Shown here piece by piece: positions 1 through 8,320 of a DNA stretch of 64,000 nt. The DNA comes from Diaphorobacter sp. HDW4B (GTDB lineage Bacteria; Pseudomonadota; Gammaproteobacteria; Burkholderiales; Burkholderiaceae_C). A program made the translations under genes and the position numbers. Numbering within the stretch: position 1 is the first letter of the stretch; every line of letters starts with the position of its first letter. The stretch spans positions 1-64,000 of the forward strand of contig NZ_CP049906.1 in NCBI RefSeq assembly GCF_011305535.1, read 5' to 3'. The notes under the pieces were generated by a model. It was not told the origin of the DNA and ran no database searches. It saw nothing but the letters and a program-made list of their open reading frames with translations.

Positions 1-975
1 TATCTGGCGATCCGTTGCGCCGTCCGCATTCGTGAGCGCAATCAAACCGCCATCCCACTCATTGACTTCATACCGTATGCCGCGCTCGCGCGGACGCAAT
101 ACACGAGCCGGTGCAAGCTCATCGCCCGCGGTGATCAAACGCACCTCACTGGTATCCGGCCCAAACAGGCTGAGTGCCACAAACCCGTCCGCCGCCGTGC
201 GGGCCACTCGCATGAACAGCGCGGGATCATGCTCTTCGTGCACCAGCACCGCATCGCTGCCCGCATCCACCGCGCTGCGGTACAGACGAGACGGACGGCT
301 GTGCGCATCGCGCCAGATCCAGAACAGGTTCTGTGAGGAAGGCGAGAAGGTCAGGCCACCATAACCAAACGCGTCTTCAGGCACGATCACCCGGCTCAGT
401 CCCGTCTGCGTGTCCAGCACGCAAATGCGATGTCGGTCGTTGCCGATGAGGTCTTCCGCCCAGGCGAAGTAACGGTCATCAGGGCTGTGCTGATGGTCGG
501 TGGCGCGGTAATACGCATGGCCCTGTGCGCGCTCCGCCTCATCGACGAGCGTCTGCACTCGCCCATCCGAATGCCTGCGCACAAACACCTTCTGGCCAGT
601 CCCTGCGGACTGTTCCACCGTGTAGGCCCAGCCACTCAAGGCCGCCGCTGGAGCACGCTCGGAATGAAGCGCATGCCCGAGCATGGAGCGGTAGAACACA
701 TCAGCAGCGGCATCCAAAGGCTCCAGCATGTGCTGCGCATAGCTGCGCTCCGCCTGCAGATGGTCCCGCAGACGCGGCGGCAGGTTCTCCAAGGTGCGCG
801 TCCCCGTTTCGGGCACGAACTTCATCCACGCATACGCGTCATTGCGCATGCGCCCAAGCTGTTCGATGAACTTGTCTTCGCGAGGAGCGACGGGTGCCGA
901 CACATCGGGCCAGATGGACTTTCGGGCAGTTTCCGGATCGGTTTGGGGAGCAGTCTTCGGGTCGGTATTTGGCAT
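1..975 (-). CDS. ptrB: Oligopeptidase B-like S9A serine peptidase, N-terminal part (cut by window edge)
   Basis: The reading frame opens at an ATG (complement of 973-975) and runs without a stop off the left edge, giving about 325 residues. They match the N-terminal propeller region of prolyl oligopeptidase family S9A: a DAYAWMKF segment near residue 45, then an ENLPPRLRDHLQAE segment and propeller strands such as SPDDRYFAWAED. Family members cleave small peptides after basic residues in the cytoplasm. The catalytic Ser-Asp-His domain lies outside the window, so activity cannot be judged. It starts 36 bases after the stop of the mini-Fur-like gene on the same strand, so the two may be co-transcribed. 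The family is clear; the choice of oligopeptidase B over another S9A member is less certain. Confidence 0.8.
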   Translation of the reverse strand, partial: MPNTDPKTAPQTDPETARKSIWPDVSAPVAPREDKFIEQLGRMRNDAYAWMKFVPETGTRTLENLPPRLRDHLQAERSYAQHMLEPLDAAADVFYRSMLGHALHSERAPAAALSGWAYTVEQSAGTGQKVFVRRHSDGRVQTLVDEAERAQGHAYYRATDHQHSPDDRYFAWAEDLIGNDRHRICVLDTQTGLSRVIVPEDAFGYGGLTFSPSSQNLFWIWRDAHSRPSRLYRSAVDAGSDAVLVHEEHDPALFMRVARTAADGFVALSLFGPDTSEVRLITAGDELAPARVLRPRERGIRYEVNEWDGGLIALTNADGATDRQI

Positions 976-1010
976 CTTCCAGAAAGTCTATCAGCCGACC
1001 CGCAAAGCCG

Positions 1011-1394
1011 TCATGCTTGAAAAACGCCATTGCCCATGTTGGCATTGGCATGGTTTGCACGCCCCGCGTGGGCACCCGCACGGCTGAAGTAGGAACGACC
1101 CTCCATCACCTGACGCCGCAGCAGACCACGAAGTTCGAGCTCGATGAGAACCCGCTGCACGGTGCTCAGACTGGCGTGGATTCCGAACGGCGGCAGACGT
1201 CGGCTGACTTCGTAGATGCACAGTGGCTCGGAACCGGCATGCTCCATGGTGAGCAACGTGGCGATGCGCGTCAGTGTGGGACGAAGACCCACACTGCGCA
1301 AAAGCTGCAGCTTGGTCATTCGGGCTTCGGGTTGACTCACCGTGATGGCACTTTCACAAAAATCAGGCGAACAAAAACGGGTTGCTGATGGCAT
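1011..1394 (-). CDS. Mini-Fur-like winged-helix regulator (DNA-binding domain only)
   Basis: This encodes 127 residues from the ATG at 1394. A shorter start at 1319 (MTKLQLLRSVGLRP) would still keep the whole DNA-binding fold. The core LRSVGLRPTLTRIATLL followed by IYEVSRRL and STVQRVLIELELRGLLRR resembles the Fur N-terminal winged helix, including the recognition helix. After the wing (EGRSYF) the protein stops within about 25 residues, so the Fur dimerization domain and its His-rich metal site are absent. A second gene of the same design sits at 32834-33250, again next to a TonB-dependent receptor. DNA binding is inferred; metal sensing in the usual Fur way looks impossible. The gene follows receptor 1 on the same strand but is separated from it by a terminator. 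Confidence 0.65.
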   Translation of the reverse strand: MPSATRFCSPDFCESAITVSQPEARMTKLQLLRSVGLRPTLTRIATLLTMEHAGSEPLCIYEVSRRLPPFGIHASLSTVQRVLIELELRGLLRRQVMEGRSYFSRAGAHAGRANHANANMGNGVFQA

Positions 1395-1497
1395 CACCCG
1401 ACAGAATAATCATGAGACCACCGCACTGAAAGGCGGGACAAAGACAAATCCTTGCCCTCCAGATGCAGCCGTCTCGATACTTGACACGCGAGATGAG

Positions 1498-1523
1498 AAA
1501 AAAGGCCAGAAAATTGTCTGGCC
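1498..1523 (-). terminator. Rho-independent terminator after receptor 1
   Basis: A perfect 7-bp stem (GGCCAGA / TCTGGCC, loop of 6) is followed on the minus strand by six T residues. It lies about 40 bases past the stop codon of the receptor gene at 1562. Confidence 0.85.
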
Positions 1524-1561
1524 GTGGTGTCCCGGATGCCCGCAATGGCTGGAGCCAAGGA

Positions 1562-4048
1562 TCAGAAACTGCCTCGCAAGCTCACCATGGCGTTGCGCGG
1601 TGCGCCGTACTGGTTGTTGCTGAAGGTGCCACTGAGCGTCTGGTAGTAGGTCTTGTCGAACAGGTTGTTGATGTTCAGTGCCACCGTCCAACGCGGGTCG
1701 ATGCGGTACTGCACCATCGCGTTCCAGATGGCGTAGCCGCCTTGCGTGAAGTCGAACGCCTGCGACGCTCCATTCGTGACGGCCGTGCCGCTCACGTAGT
1801 GGGTGCTCTGGATCTGTGCGCTGCCGCCGATGCGCCACTTCGAGAGTTCCCCCGGCAACGTGTAGGCGGTGGAGAGCTTGAACAGATGGCGCGGCGTGAT
1901 GCTGCTGTAGGTCTTCTGCGTGCTCTTGTCCTTGGTGTTGTTGAAGGTGTACCCCGCCGCCATCTGCCAGCCTGGGCGCAACTCACCACCCACTTCCGCG
2001 TCGAAGCCGCGGCTCACCACCTTGCCTTGGGCAAGGTAGCAGCAGTTGCCGCTCCAGCGGTTGTTGGAGGATTCGTAGTTCGGGTCGAGCGCGGCCGTGC
2101 CGGTGCGTTCGACATTGAAGATGCTGAAGGTCGAGTTCAGCTTCCCATCCATCAACTCACCCTTGAAACCGGCCTCGTAGCTATTGCCTTTCACGGGTGG
2201 TAGTGGTTTGCCCGGTGGCGGTCCCGACATGCTGAGCGCCTGCGGCTTGAAGATCGAGGAATAGCTGACATAAGCCGACCAGCGATCGCTGAAGTCATAG
2301 ATCACGCCACCATAGGGCGTGACCTTGGTGGGCTCCTTGAAAGGCGTGTTCGACCATGCCGTGCGATTGCCTGCGGCGTCCAGTGTCCAGATCGCTTGGT
2401 CGAAGTCATAGCGGCTCGCACGCGCGCCCAGTATCACATGCAGTCGGTCGGTGGGATGCAGGCGAAGCACCCCATAGGCGCCGACCTGTTTCTGTCCCCA
2501 GGGGCCGTAGAGCGAGTTGTAATGGGTGTCGAAGGACGGTGCCCAGACACTGGGATTGAAAGGATCATTGGCGACCGTGCCGCTTCCCGTGAAGTTGCCA
2601 CTGGTCCAGAAACTCTCCACGCGCTGCCAGTCTGCGCCAACCAGAAACTCATGCGTGCGGTCAAAGGCCTTGAAGTTACCGCTCAGGCTCAGGTCCACCA
2701 CATCCTGTTGGTTGCCGGATTTGATCTTTCCGCCGCGCCAGACAGAGCCGGAATGATTGGCTGGATTGATCGCACCGCCCGCGTAGACCCAGAAGCGATC
2801 GAGATCGGTCTCCACATGCGAGGCGTTGAACTTGAGCTTCCAGTCGTTTTCGAAGCGATGTTCGAGCTGCGCAAACAGTTCCTTGTTCTCGTAGTCGTAG
2901 TAGGCCCAGGGTTGTGTGAAATTGGTGTTGCGCGACAAGCCCAGATTGCCGCCATTGGCGAAACGAGGAAGACCCGCGTAGTCTCCGTTCTCGTGCACCT
3001 TGCCGTAGCTGCCGCCCAGTGTGAGCAAGGTGCTGCTGGTGAGATCTGCCTCGATCACGCCATAGAGTGCAGGCCGTTCGCGGCTGCGCATGTCGAGGTA
3101 GGAGTCGCCATTCTTGTAATCGAGCACGGCGCGTCCTCGCACGGTGGCGTCGGCATTCAGCGGCCCCGTCACATCGAGCTCCACGCCCCGCTGGTTCCAG
3201 CTCCCCGCCGAGAGTTGCGCCTGAATCTGCCTTTGTGCAAGCGGCTTCTTGCGCACCAGATTGATGATGCCCCCCGGATCACCGACGCCGCCCAGAAGTC
3301 CGGACGCGCCGCGCATCACTTCGACCCGGTCATAGAAGGCCATGTCCTGTTGCGGCGTGTAGGTGTAGGCCCCCAGCGCGAGCGGTGCACCACCGTCGAT
3401 CTGCATGCTGGTGATCTGAAATCCGCGCGAGTAGAAGTCGCCGACCGTGTTGGCCACAACGATGCCCGGTGTGAGCTTGAGCGCTTCGGTCACATCCGTC
3501 ACGCGTTGATCGTCCAACTGCTCGCGTGTGATGACGGACACTGACTGAGGAATCTCGCGAAACGACTGATCTGTCTTGGACGCGATGCTGGTCACACTGC
3601 TGGTATAGGAACCAGATCCTTCCGTTGTGCCATCGCCTGAGCGACGCGCGAGAACACGCGTTTCTGCAAGTGTTCGCTCGGTCTGGGCTCCGGGCTTGGG
3701 TTCCGGTTGAACAGTCAGCGTCCCTTCCTCAATGCGGCCTTGCAGCCCACTGCCCTTGAGCAACTGCTGCAATGCCTCGCTCGTCGAGTGCTCGCCCTTC
3801 AATGGGGGCGACTGGAGTTGAGCCGCAAGCGATGGCTTGAACGCGAGCTGCAAACCGGCTTGCTGCGCAAACTCGTTGAGCGCGCTGGCCAATGGCTGGG
3901 CGGCGATGTCGAAACGGGCGACTCGTGCAGCTTGCTGCTGCTGAGCAATGGCTGCCGTCATCGGCAACGCCAGACAGACACAGAACACCGCGTGTGCGAG
4001 TGTCGTGCGTCGAGGGTGGGAGGGGAAAGCGAAAGCAGGTGCGGGCAT
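1562..4048 (-). CDS. TonB-dependent siderophore receptor 1 with signalling domain (FpvA/FecA type)
   Basis: This 828-residue outer-membrane protein imports a ferric siderophore using TonB energy. It has a signal peptide ending near residue 36 (TAAIAQ). A secretin/TonB short N-terminal signalling domain follows at about residues 45-95 (FDIAAQPLASALNEFAQQAG). The plug spans about 155-270 and contains IPQSVSVITREQLDD and GVGDPGGIINLVRKKP. The rest is a 22-strand barrel ending in the aromatic sequence LRGSF. The signalling domain fits the sigma-FecR fusion gene directly upstream (4148-5482), which would receive its signal. It is closely similar to receptor 2 (5589-8174), with a nearly identical stretch just before the plug. 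The ligand cannot be deduced. A terminator follows at 1498-1523. Confidence 0.93.
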   Translation of the reverse strand: MPAPAFAFPSHPRRTTLAHAVFCVCLALPMTAAIAQQQQAARVARFDIAAQPLASALNEFAQQAGLQLAFKPSLAAQLQSPPLKGEHSTSEALQQLLKGSGLQGRIEEGTLTVQPEPKPGAQTERTLAETRVLARRSGDGTTEGSGSYTSSVTSIASKTDQSFREIPQSVSVITREQLDDQRVTDVTEALKLTPGIVVANTVGDFYSRGFQITSMQIDGGAPLALGAYTYTPQQDMAFYDRVEVMRGASGLLGGVGDPGGIINLVRKKPLAQRQIQAQLSAGSWNQRGVELDVTGPLNADATVRGRAVLDYKNGDSYLDMRSRERPALYGVIEADLTSSTLLTLGGSYGKVHENGDYAGLPRFANGGNLGLSRNTNFTQPWAYYDYENKELFAQLEHRFENDWKLKFNASHVETDLDRFWVYAGGAINPANHSGSVWRGGKIKSGNQQDVVDLSLSGNFKAFDRTHEFLVGADWQRVESFWTSGNFTGSGTVANDPFNPSVWAPSFDTHYNSLYGPWGQKQVGAYGVLRLHPTDRLHVILGARASRYDFDQAIWTLDAAGNRTAWSNTPFKEPTKVTPYGGVIYDFSDRWSAYVSYSSIFKPQALSMSGPPPGKPLPPVKGNSYEAGFKGELMDGKLNSTFSIFNVERTGTAALDPNYESSNNRWSGNCCYLAQGKVVSRGFDAEVGGELRPGWQMAAGYTFNNTKDKSTQKTYSSITPRHLFKLSTAYTLPGELSKWRIGGSAQIQSTHYVSGTAVTNGASQAFDFTQGGYAIWNAMVQYRIDPRWTVALNINNLFDKTYYQTLSGTFSNNQYGAPRNAMVSLRGSF

Positions 4049-4106
4049 GGAAAACGTCCTGATGATGAACTGTGGAATTCAAGGGTTCACACTCAAGACG
4101 AATGGC

Positions 4107-4118
4107 AAAAGAAATTCC
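4107..4118 (-). promoter_or_regulatory. Candidate ECF-sigma promoter element for receptor 1
   Basis: The minus strand reads GGAATTTCTTTT between the sigma-FecR fusion gene and receptor 1. A related GGAATTTTTTCAGT lies at 8299-8312 in the same position before receptor 2, and AGAATTTTTTCAGT at 12452-12465 before receptor 3. The position and sequence suggest the -35 part of a FecI-type promoter. Confidence 0.4.
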
Positions 4119-4147
4119 TGAAAAACAATGGGGTACCCGGCTGCTTC

Positions 4148-5482
4148 TCAACGCGTCATCGCGACCTGTACAGAACCATCCGGTTGGCGGCGCACCGTCA
4201 CCGGCAAGGCATGTGGCAGAGCCTTGAGCCAAGAATGGGCCTGCGCGATGTGTACCCTCCCGCTCATGGGAAGACGCGCCGCCTCGGGAGTCGCCTCCAT
4301 CATGAACGTGGTGTAGCGAGCCAGTCGCTCCAGCGCCTCACCGAGCGTTGCCCTGTCGAAGACCAGCTCACCATGTCGCCAGGCCGCTGCCTGCTCGGGC
4401 CTCCCATGCGTGCGCGAGATGCTGCTGCCATCGACAAGCAGCCCCTCACCCGCGCCGATTTCGAACGATTCACCTGCATGGTCCACCCGAACCAGACCGG
4501 ACTCGACCTGCACCACCACACGGTTCGGGGAAGATTTCGCTGGAAGGATTTCCACGCCAAAACGTGTCCCCAGCACCGTCACCTGCACGTCGCTGGCGTT
4601 CACCACGAAAGGGCGTTCCTCGTCGCGCATCACGTCGAAAAAGGCGGCACCGCTTGCCAGTTGCACCACCCGGCGCGTTGCGAAATACTGTGCGCTGGCC
4701 CGACTCAGCGCATCGAGCTGCAGCACCGAGCCATCGGGCAACGCCTGTCGCAACTGCTGACCGCGCGGGCTGCTCCAGTGGGCCTGCCACTGAACATGGG
4801 TGTGTCGAAAATCCTGCCATTGACGCCAACCCACCGTGCCTGCAACCCCCAAACCAGCCATGCCAAGCAGCGCACCCAGGCTGCGTCTGCGTCCAGGTTT
4901 GCGCACGTCTGCGCTCCCGGGAAGACTGCCGCGCCAGCGGTGCAGCGCATCCTCGATGCACCCTGCAGCAAGCATCAGATCACGCTCTACTGTGTTGAGC
5001 GAAACACCGATCCGTTCGGCGATTTCCGGCTGCTTTTCACCATGCACGCGGTGCGCCAGAAACACCTCTCGACTGCGCTCAGGCGACGATTGCAGCGCCG
5101 CTTCCAGCATGGCCAACGCTTGCCGGTACATCAATGAATCGGCCACATCCGGGGACTGGCTTGGAGCGAGCTGCTCCTGCAAGACGGCCCCACTCACATA
5201 GCGTGCGTGACGCTGTTGCCTGCGCTGTGCATCTATCGCCATGTGCTGGGCCATCACGGCAAGATAGGACGTCACCTCGCGTGGCGCTCCCTCCTCGTGC
5301 ATTGCAATGGATACAGACGATTGAGTCAGCGCGTGCTCCGCCAAGCGCAGCCATGTGTCATGCACCAGTTCGCGCGCCTCATCGCGGCTGGCGGTATTGC
5401 GCGCGGCAGCTCTCAGCAAGTCTCCATAGGCTTGGCCAAATCCTGAAAGCAGTGAACGAGTGAACGATGCGGACAAATCCAT
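4148..5482 (-). CDS. Hybrid FecI-FecR protein: ECF sigma factor fused to transmembrane FecR sensor
   Basis: This is one 444-residue protein joining two normally separate partners. Residues 12-95 form sigma-70 region 2 (EARELVHDTWLRLAEH, then YLAVMAQHMAIDAQRR). Residues 122-180 form region 4 (SPERSREVFLAHRVHGEKQP, then EIAERIGVSLNTVERDLMLA). A single transmembrane helix at 201-218 (SLGALLGMAGLGVAGTVG) follows. Residues 228-350 are the periplasmic FecR domain (LPDGSVLQLDALSRA, VTVLGTRFGVE), and 365-444 the C-terminal receptor-contacting domain. The FecR cytoplasmic anti-sigma domain (DUF4880, about 85 residues) is absent, so a simple frameshift joining fecI to fecR would not give this. Pseudomonas putida IutY is a known hybrid of this kind, where release of the sigma part requires proteolysis. 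Receptor 1 lies 100 bases downstream and a Fur box lies 26 bases upstream. Confidence 0.93.
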   Translation of the reverse strand: MDLSASFTRSLLSGFGQAYGDLLRAAARNTASRDEARELVHDTWLRLAEHALTQSSVSIAMHEEGAPREVTSYLAVMAQHMAIDAQRRQQRHARYVSGAVLQEQLAPSQSPDVADSLMYRQALAMLEAALQSSPERSREVFLAHRVHGEKQPEIAERIGVSLNTVERDLMLAAGCIEDALHRWRGSLPGSADVRKPGRRRSLGALLGMAGLGVAGTVGWRQWQDFRHTHVQWQAHWSSPRGQQLRQALPDGSVLQLDALSRASAQYFATRRVVQLASGAAFFDVMRDEERPFVVNASDVQVTVLGTRFGVEILPAKSSPNRVVVQVESGLVRVDHAGESFEIGAGEGLLVDGSSISRTHGRPEQAAAWRHGELVFDRATLGEALERLARYTTFMMEATPEAARLPMSGRVHIAQAHSWLKALPHALPVTVRRQPDGSVQVAMTR

Positions 5483-5507
5483 GGGTCCGCATCATATACA
5501 TCAAAAA

Positions 5508-5526
5508 GGAATCATTCTCAATAACA
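5508..5526 (-). promoter_or_regulatory. Fur-box-like site before the hybrid sigma-FecR gene
   Basis: The minus strand reads TGTTATTGAGAATGATTCC, with the TGAGAAT-GATTC core of a Fur site, 26 bases before the start codon. It implies iron repression of the hybrid regulator. Confidence 0.65.
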
Positions 5527-5544
5527 TTTTCTGAATTGGAATTT

Positions 5545-5573
5545 CTCCCGCGAGCGGACAAGGCTTGCGGGAG
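5545..5573 (-). other. Strong stem-loop after receptor 2
   Basis: CTCCCGC (5545-5551) pairs with GCGGGAG (5567-5573). The helix extends inward to about 11 bp around a 7-base loop. It lies just after the receptor 2 stop codon at 5589. No T-run follows on either strand, so it may be an mRNA 3' end structure rather than a standard terminator. Confidence 0.5.
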
Positions 5574-5588
5574 ACGATCCGCTGAAGC

Positions 5589-8174
5589 TCAGAAAGTACC
5601 GCGCAGTGTTGCAGTGAAGTTGCGCGGCGTTCCGTAGAAGTTGCTGCCGTCGAGGTATCCAAGCGTGGAGTAGTAGGTCTTGTCGAATAGATTGCCCACA
5701 TTGAGCGACAGCGTCCAACGCGGGTCGATGCGGTACTGCGCCATCGCATCCCAGACCGCATACCCGCCTTGCTTGATGGTGACTCGGCCCGCTTCATTCC
5801 AATCGGAGTCGTACAGAATTCCCTGGCGTGACTGCTTGGAGCGCACCGTGGCGCTTGCCCCGACCTTCCAGCGCGAGAGCTCGCCAGGCAACACATACGC
5901 CGTGGATAACTTGAGCATGTGCTTGGGAGTCACGTCACTGAACACATCACCAGTGCTCTTGTCCTTCGTGGTCGTGAACGTATAGCCCGCCGCGATTTGC
6001 CAGCCCGGGATCAGTTCGCCGCCGACTTCCGCATCGAAGCCCCGGCTTGTCACCTTGCCCAGAGGCAGATAGCAGCAGCTTCCAGCCCACAGTTCCGTGT
6101 TCGGCGGATAACGCGGATCGGCCACCGCCGTGCCCGTGCGCTCGACATTGAAGACGCTCAAAGTGGCGTTGAGCCTGCCATCCGCCAATTCCCCTTTGAA
6201 GCCCGCCTCATAGCTCTTGCCCTTGACTGGATCCAGTGAACTGCCAGGCAATGGCCCTGCTTTCATCAGCGCCTGCGGCTTGAGAATGGACGCGTAGCTG
6301 ACATAGGCCGACCATTGATGGTTCAGGTCATAAATGACACCACCATACGGCGTAAATTTGGCAGATTCGGAAAAGCGGCTGCCCGAAGCCAGTGCCCAGT
6401 TTCCAGACGCGCCAAGCGATTCATAGATCTGGTTGAATTCGTACTTGGCATAACGCCCGCCCAGAATCACATGCAGGTCGGAAGTGGGGTGCAGACGAAG
6501 CACGCCGTAGCCTCCGCGCTGCTCCTGACCCCATGGGTTGTAGCGACGTGACACCGGACCGGCGGGCTCGGGGCTCCAGGCTCCGGGGTTGTAGATGTCG
6601 ATCGGCGTCACGCCAGTCGGCGTGCTGGAGTAACCAACGTTCCAGAAGCTTTCCACCTTCTGCTGATCCACTCCCAACAGCAATTCATGCGTCTTGCCCA
6701 ACAGGCTGAAAGTGCCTGACAGACTTGCGTCCAGCACGGTTTGTTCGTTGGCATACAGATAGTGTCCGCCGCCGTACCAAGTCGCGCCCATGCCGGTTTC
6801 ACGATCCACCGTACCGTAACCGAAGGCGGATTTTCCGTCGTAATCGGACTTGGAATGGGTAGCGTTGAACTTGAGCTTCCAGTGATTGGCAAAGCGGTGT
6901 TCGAGTGCAGCAAACAGCTCTGTCGTGTCACGCTTGGCAGTTGCCCACGGCTGAGTGAAACTGGTGCTGCGGGGCAGCCCAATGTCCGTTCCATCCGAAT
7001 AGCGCGGCAAGTCCCCACCGCCCACGCCGCGCCGTTTGTTCTTTTGGAATGATGCACCTGCGGTCAGCAAGGTATCGGCAGTGAGATCGGCCTCGATCAC
7101 GCCATAGATCGACGGCGTGCGCAGGTGCACGGTGTCGATGGAGTAGTCCCGATCGAGATAGCTCAGCACGCCACGCGCGCGGATGGTGCGACTCTCGTTG
7201 AGCGGACCTGTTGCATCGATCATGGTCTTGTAGTTGTTCCAGCTCCCCACCGATTGTTCAACGATGAAACGCGGTTCGGCCAATGGCTTCTTGCGCACCA
7301 TGTTGATGATGCCGCCCGGATCGCCCACTCCTCCCAGCAAACCGGATGCCCCGCGCATGACTTCGACGCGGTCGTAAAAATCCAGCGCCTGATTCACGCT
7401 GTAGGTATAGCTGGCAATGTTGATGGGAGCGCCCCCATCGAACTGCATGCTGTCCATCTGGAAGCCACGCGAGTAAAAGTACGAAGTTTCGAAATTGAGC
7501 TGCTCGCTGGTGATTCCGGGAGTGGCGGCCATGGCATCCCGGATGTCCACCATGTTCCGGTCGTCGAGCTGCTCGCGCGTGATCACCGAAACCGACTGCG
7601 GAATCTCGCGAAAGGACTGATCGGTCTTGGAGGCGATGCTGGTCACGCGGCTGGTGTAGGAGCCACTGCCTTCCGTCGTGCCATCGGCGTCTCGACGTGC
7701 CTTCACGCGCACTTCCACAAGACTCACGGTACCGGGTGTCACCGCAGTGGAAGCAGCAGAAACCGAAGGTTGTTCGGCCCGTTTGCGCAACACATAGCCG
7801 CCTTGGGGCTGCGCCACAGCTTCCAGCCCCACACCCTGCAACACGGCCGTCAGCGCGCCGTTCACCGTGTATCGGCCCTGCAAACCATTGCTGCGCAGTC
7901 CTTGAACCTGGTCTTCGGTGAACGACAACAGCAAACCCGCGTCCCGGCCCAGGCGGTTGAGCACGTCCTGCAGCGAACCTGCCGGAATCTGGTAGCTGCG
8001 CGTGGCTTCTGCGGCTGCAGGTGATGCGCTGGGCGATTGAGCCCAGACGGTTGGCACTTGCACGGCACATGACAGGGCCAACACCAGGCAACGACTGGCC
8101 CAGGCTGTTGGCTGCAAGCGAAGTGCAAAGCGGGAAAGGTTGTGGCGCGGGCGATGCGCCGAGAATTTAGCCAT
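5589..8174 (-). CDS. TonB-dependent siderophore receptor 2 with signalling domain
   Basis: I chose the ATG at 8174 (MAKFSAHRPRHNLSRF), giving 861 residues. The frame opens earlier with a GTG at 8234, but that adds 20 residues ahead of the signal peptide. The signal peptide ends near TVWAQ. The signalling domain follows (YQIPAGSLQDVLNRLGRDAG), then the plug (EIPQSVSVITREQLDDRNM, MRGASGLLGGVGDPGG) and a barrel ending LRGTF. It is a close paralogue of receptor 1: the linker SKTDQSFREIPQSVSVITRE is identical in both. Its upstream partners are separate fecI- and fecR-like genes (8321-9858), whereas receptor 1 has the fused regulator. It imports a ferric siderophore across the outer membrane; the ligand is unknown. 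Confidence 0.93.
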   Translation of the reverse strand: MAKFSAHRPRHNLSRFALRLQPTAWASRCLVLALSCAVQVPTVWAQSPSASPAAAEATRSYQIPAGSLQDVLNRLGRDAGLLLSFTEDQVQGLRSNGLQGRYTVNGALTAVLQGVGLEAVAQPQGGYVLRKRAEQPSVSAASTAVTPGTVSLVEVRVKARRDADGTTEGSGSYTSRVTSIASKTDQSFREIPQSVSVITREQLDDRNMVDIRDAMAATPGITSEQLNFETSYFYSRGFQMDSMQFDGGAPINIASYTYSVNQALDFYDRVEVMRGASGLLGGVGDPGGIINMVRKKPLAEPRFIVEQSVGSWNNYKTMIDATGPLNESRTIRARGVLSYLDRDYSIDTVHLRTPSIYGVIEADLTADTLLTAGASFQKNKRRGVGGGDLPRYSDGTDIGLPRSTSFTQPWATAKRDTTELFAALEHRFANHWKLKFNATHSKSDYDGKSAFGYGTVDRETGMGATWYGGGHYLYANEQTVLDASLSGTFSLLGKTHELLLGVDQQKVESFWNVGYSSTPTGVTPIDIYNPGAWSPEPAGPVSRRYNPWGQEQRGGYGVLRLHPTSDLHVILGGRYAKYEFNQIYESLGASGNWALASGSRFSESAKFTPYGGVIYDLNHQWSAYVSYASILKPQALMKAGPLPGSSLDPVKGKSYEAGFKGELADGRLNATLSVFNVERTGTAVADPRYPPNTELWAGSCCYLPLGKVTSRGFDAEVGGELIPGWQIAAGYTFTTTKDKSTGDVFSDVTPKHMLKLSTAYVLPGELSRWKVGASATVRSKQSRQGILYDSDWNEAGRVTIKQGGYAVWDAMAQYRIDPRWTLSLNVGNLFDKTYYSTLGYLDGSNFYGTPRNFTATLRGTF

Positions 8175-8298
8175 GGTGCTGTAGAGCCAGAGGCCCGGGT
8201 TGGACAAAAAAGCCGCTGGCTGCTCGAAAGCCACGGAAGCGCAGTACGCACTGCACTCCTAGTCCATGTCCCGCAAGTTCATAAAACAGCTCACGATG

Positions 8299-8312
8299 AC
8301 TGAAAAAATTCC
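8299..8312 (-). promoter_or_regulatory. Candidate ECF-sigma promoter element for receptor 2
   Basis: The minus strand reads GGAATTTTTTCAGT between fecR-like gene 2 and receptor 2. Thirteen of its bases recur before receptor 3 (12452-12465). It is a plausible recognition element for a FecI-type sigma factor. Confidence 0.45.
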
Positions 8313-8320
8313 AGAATCTC

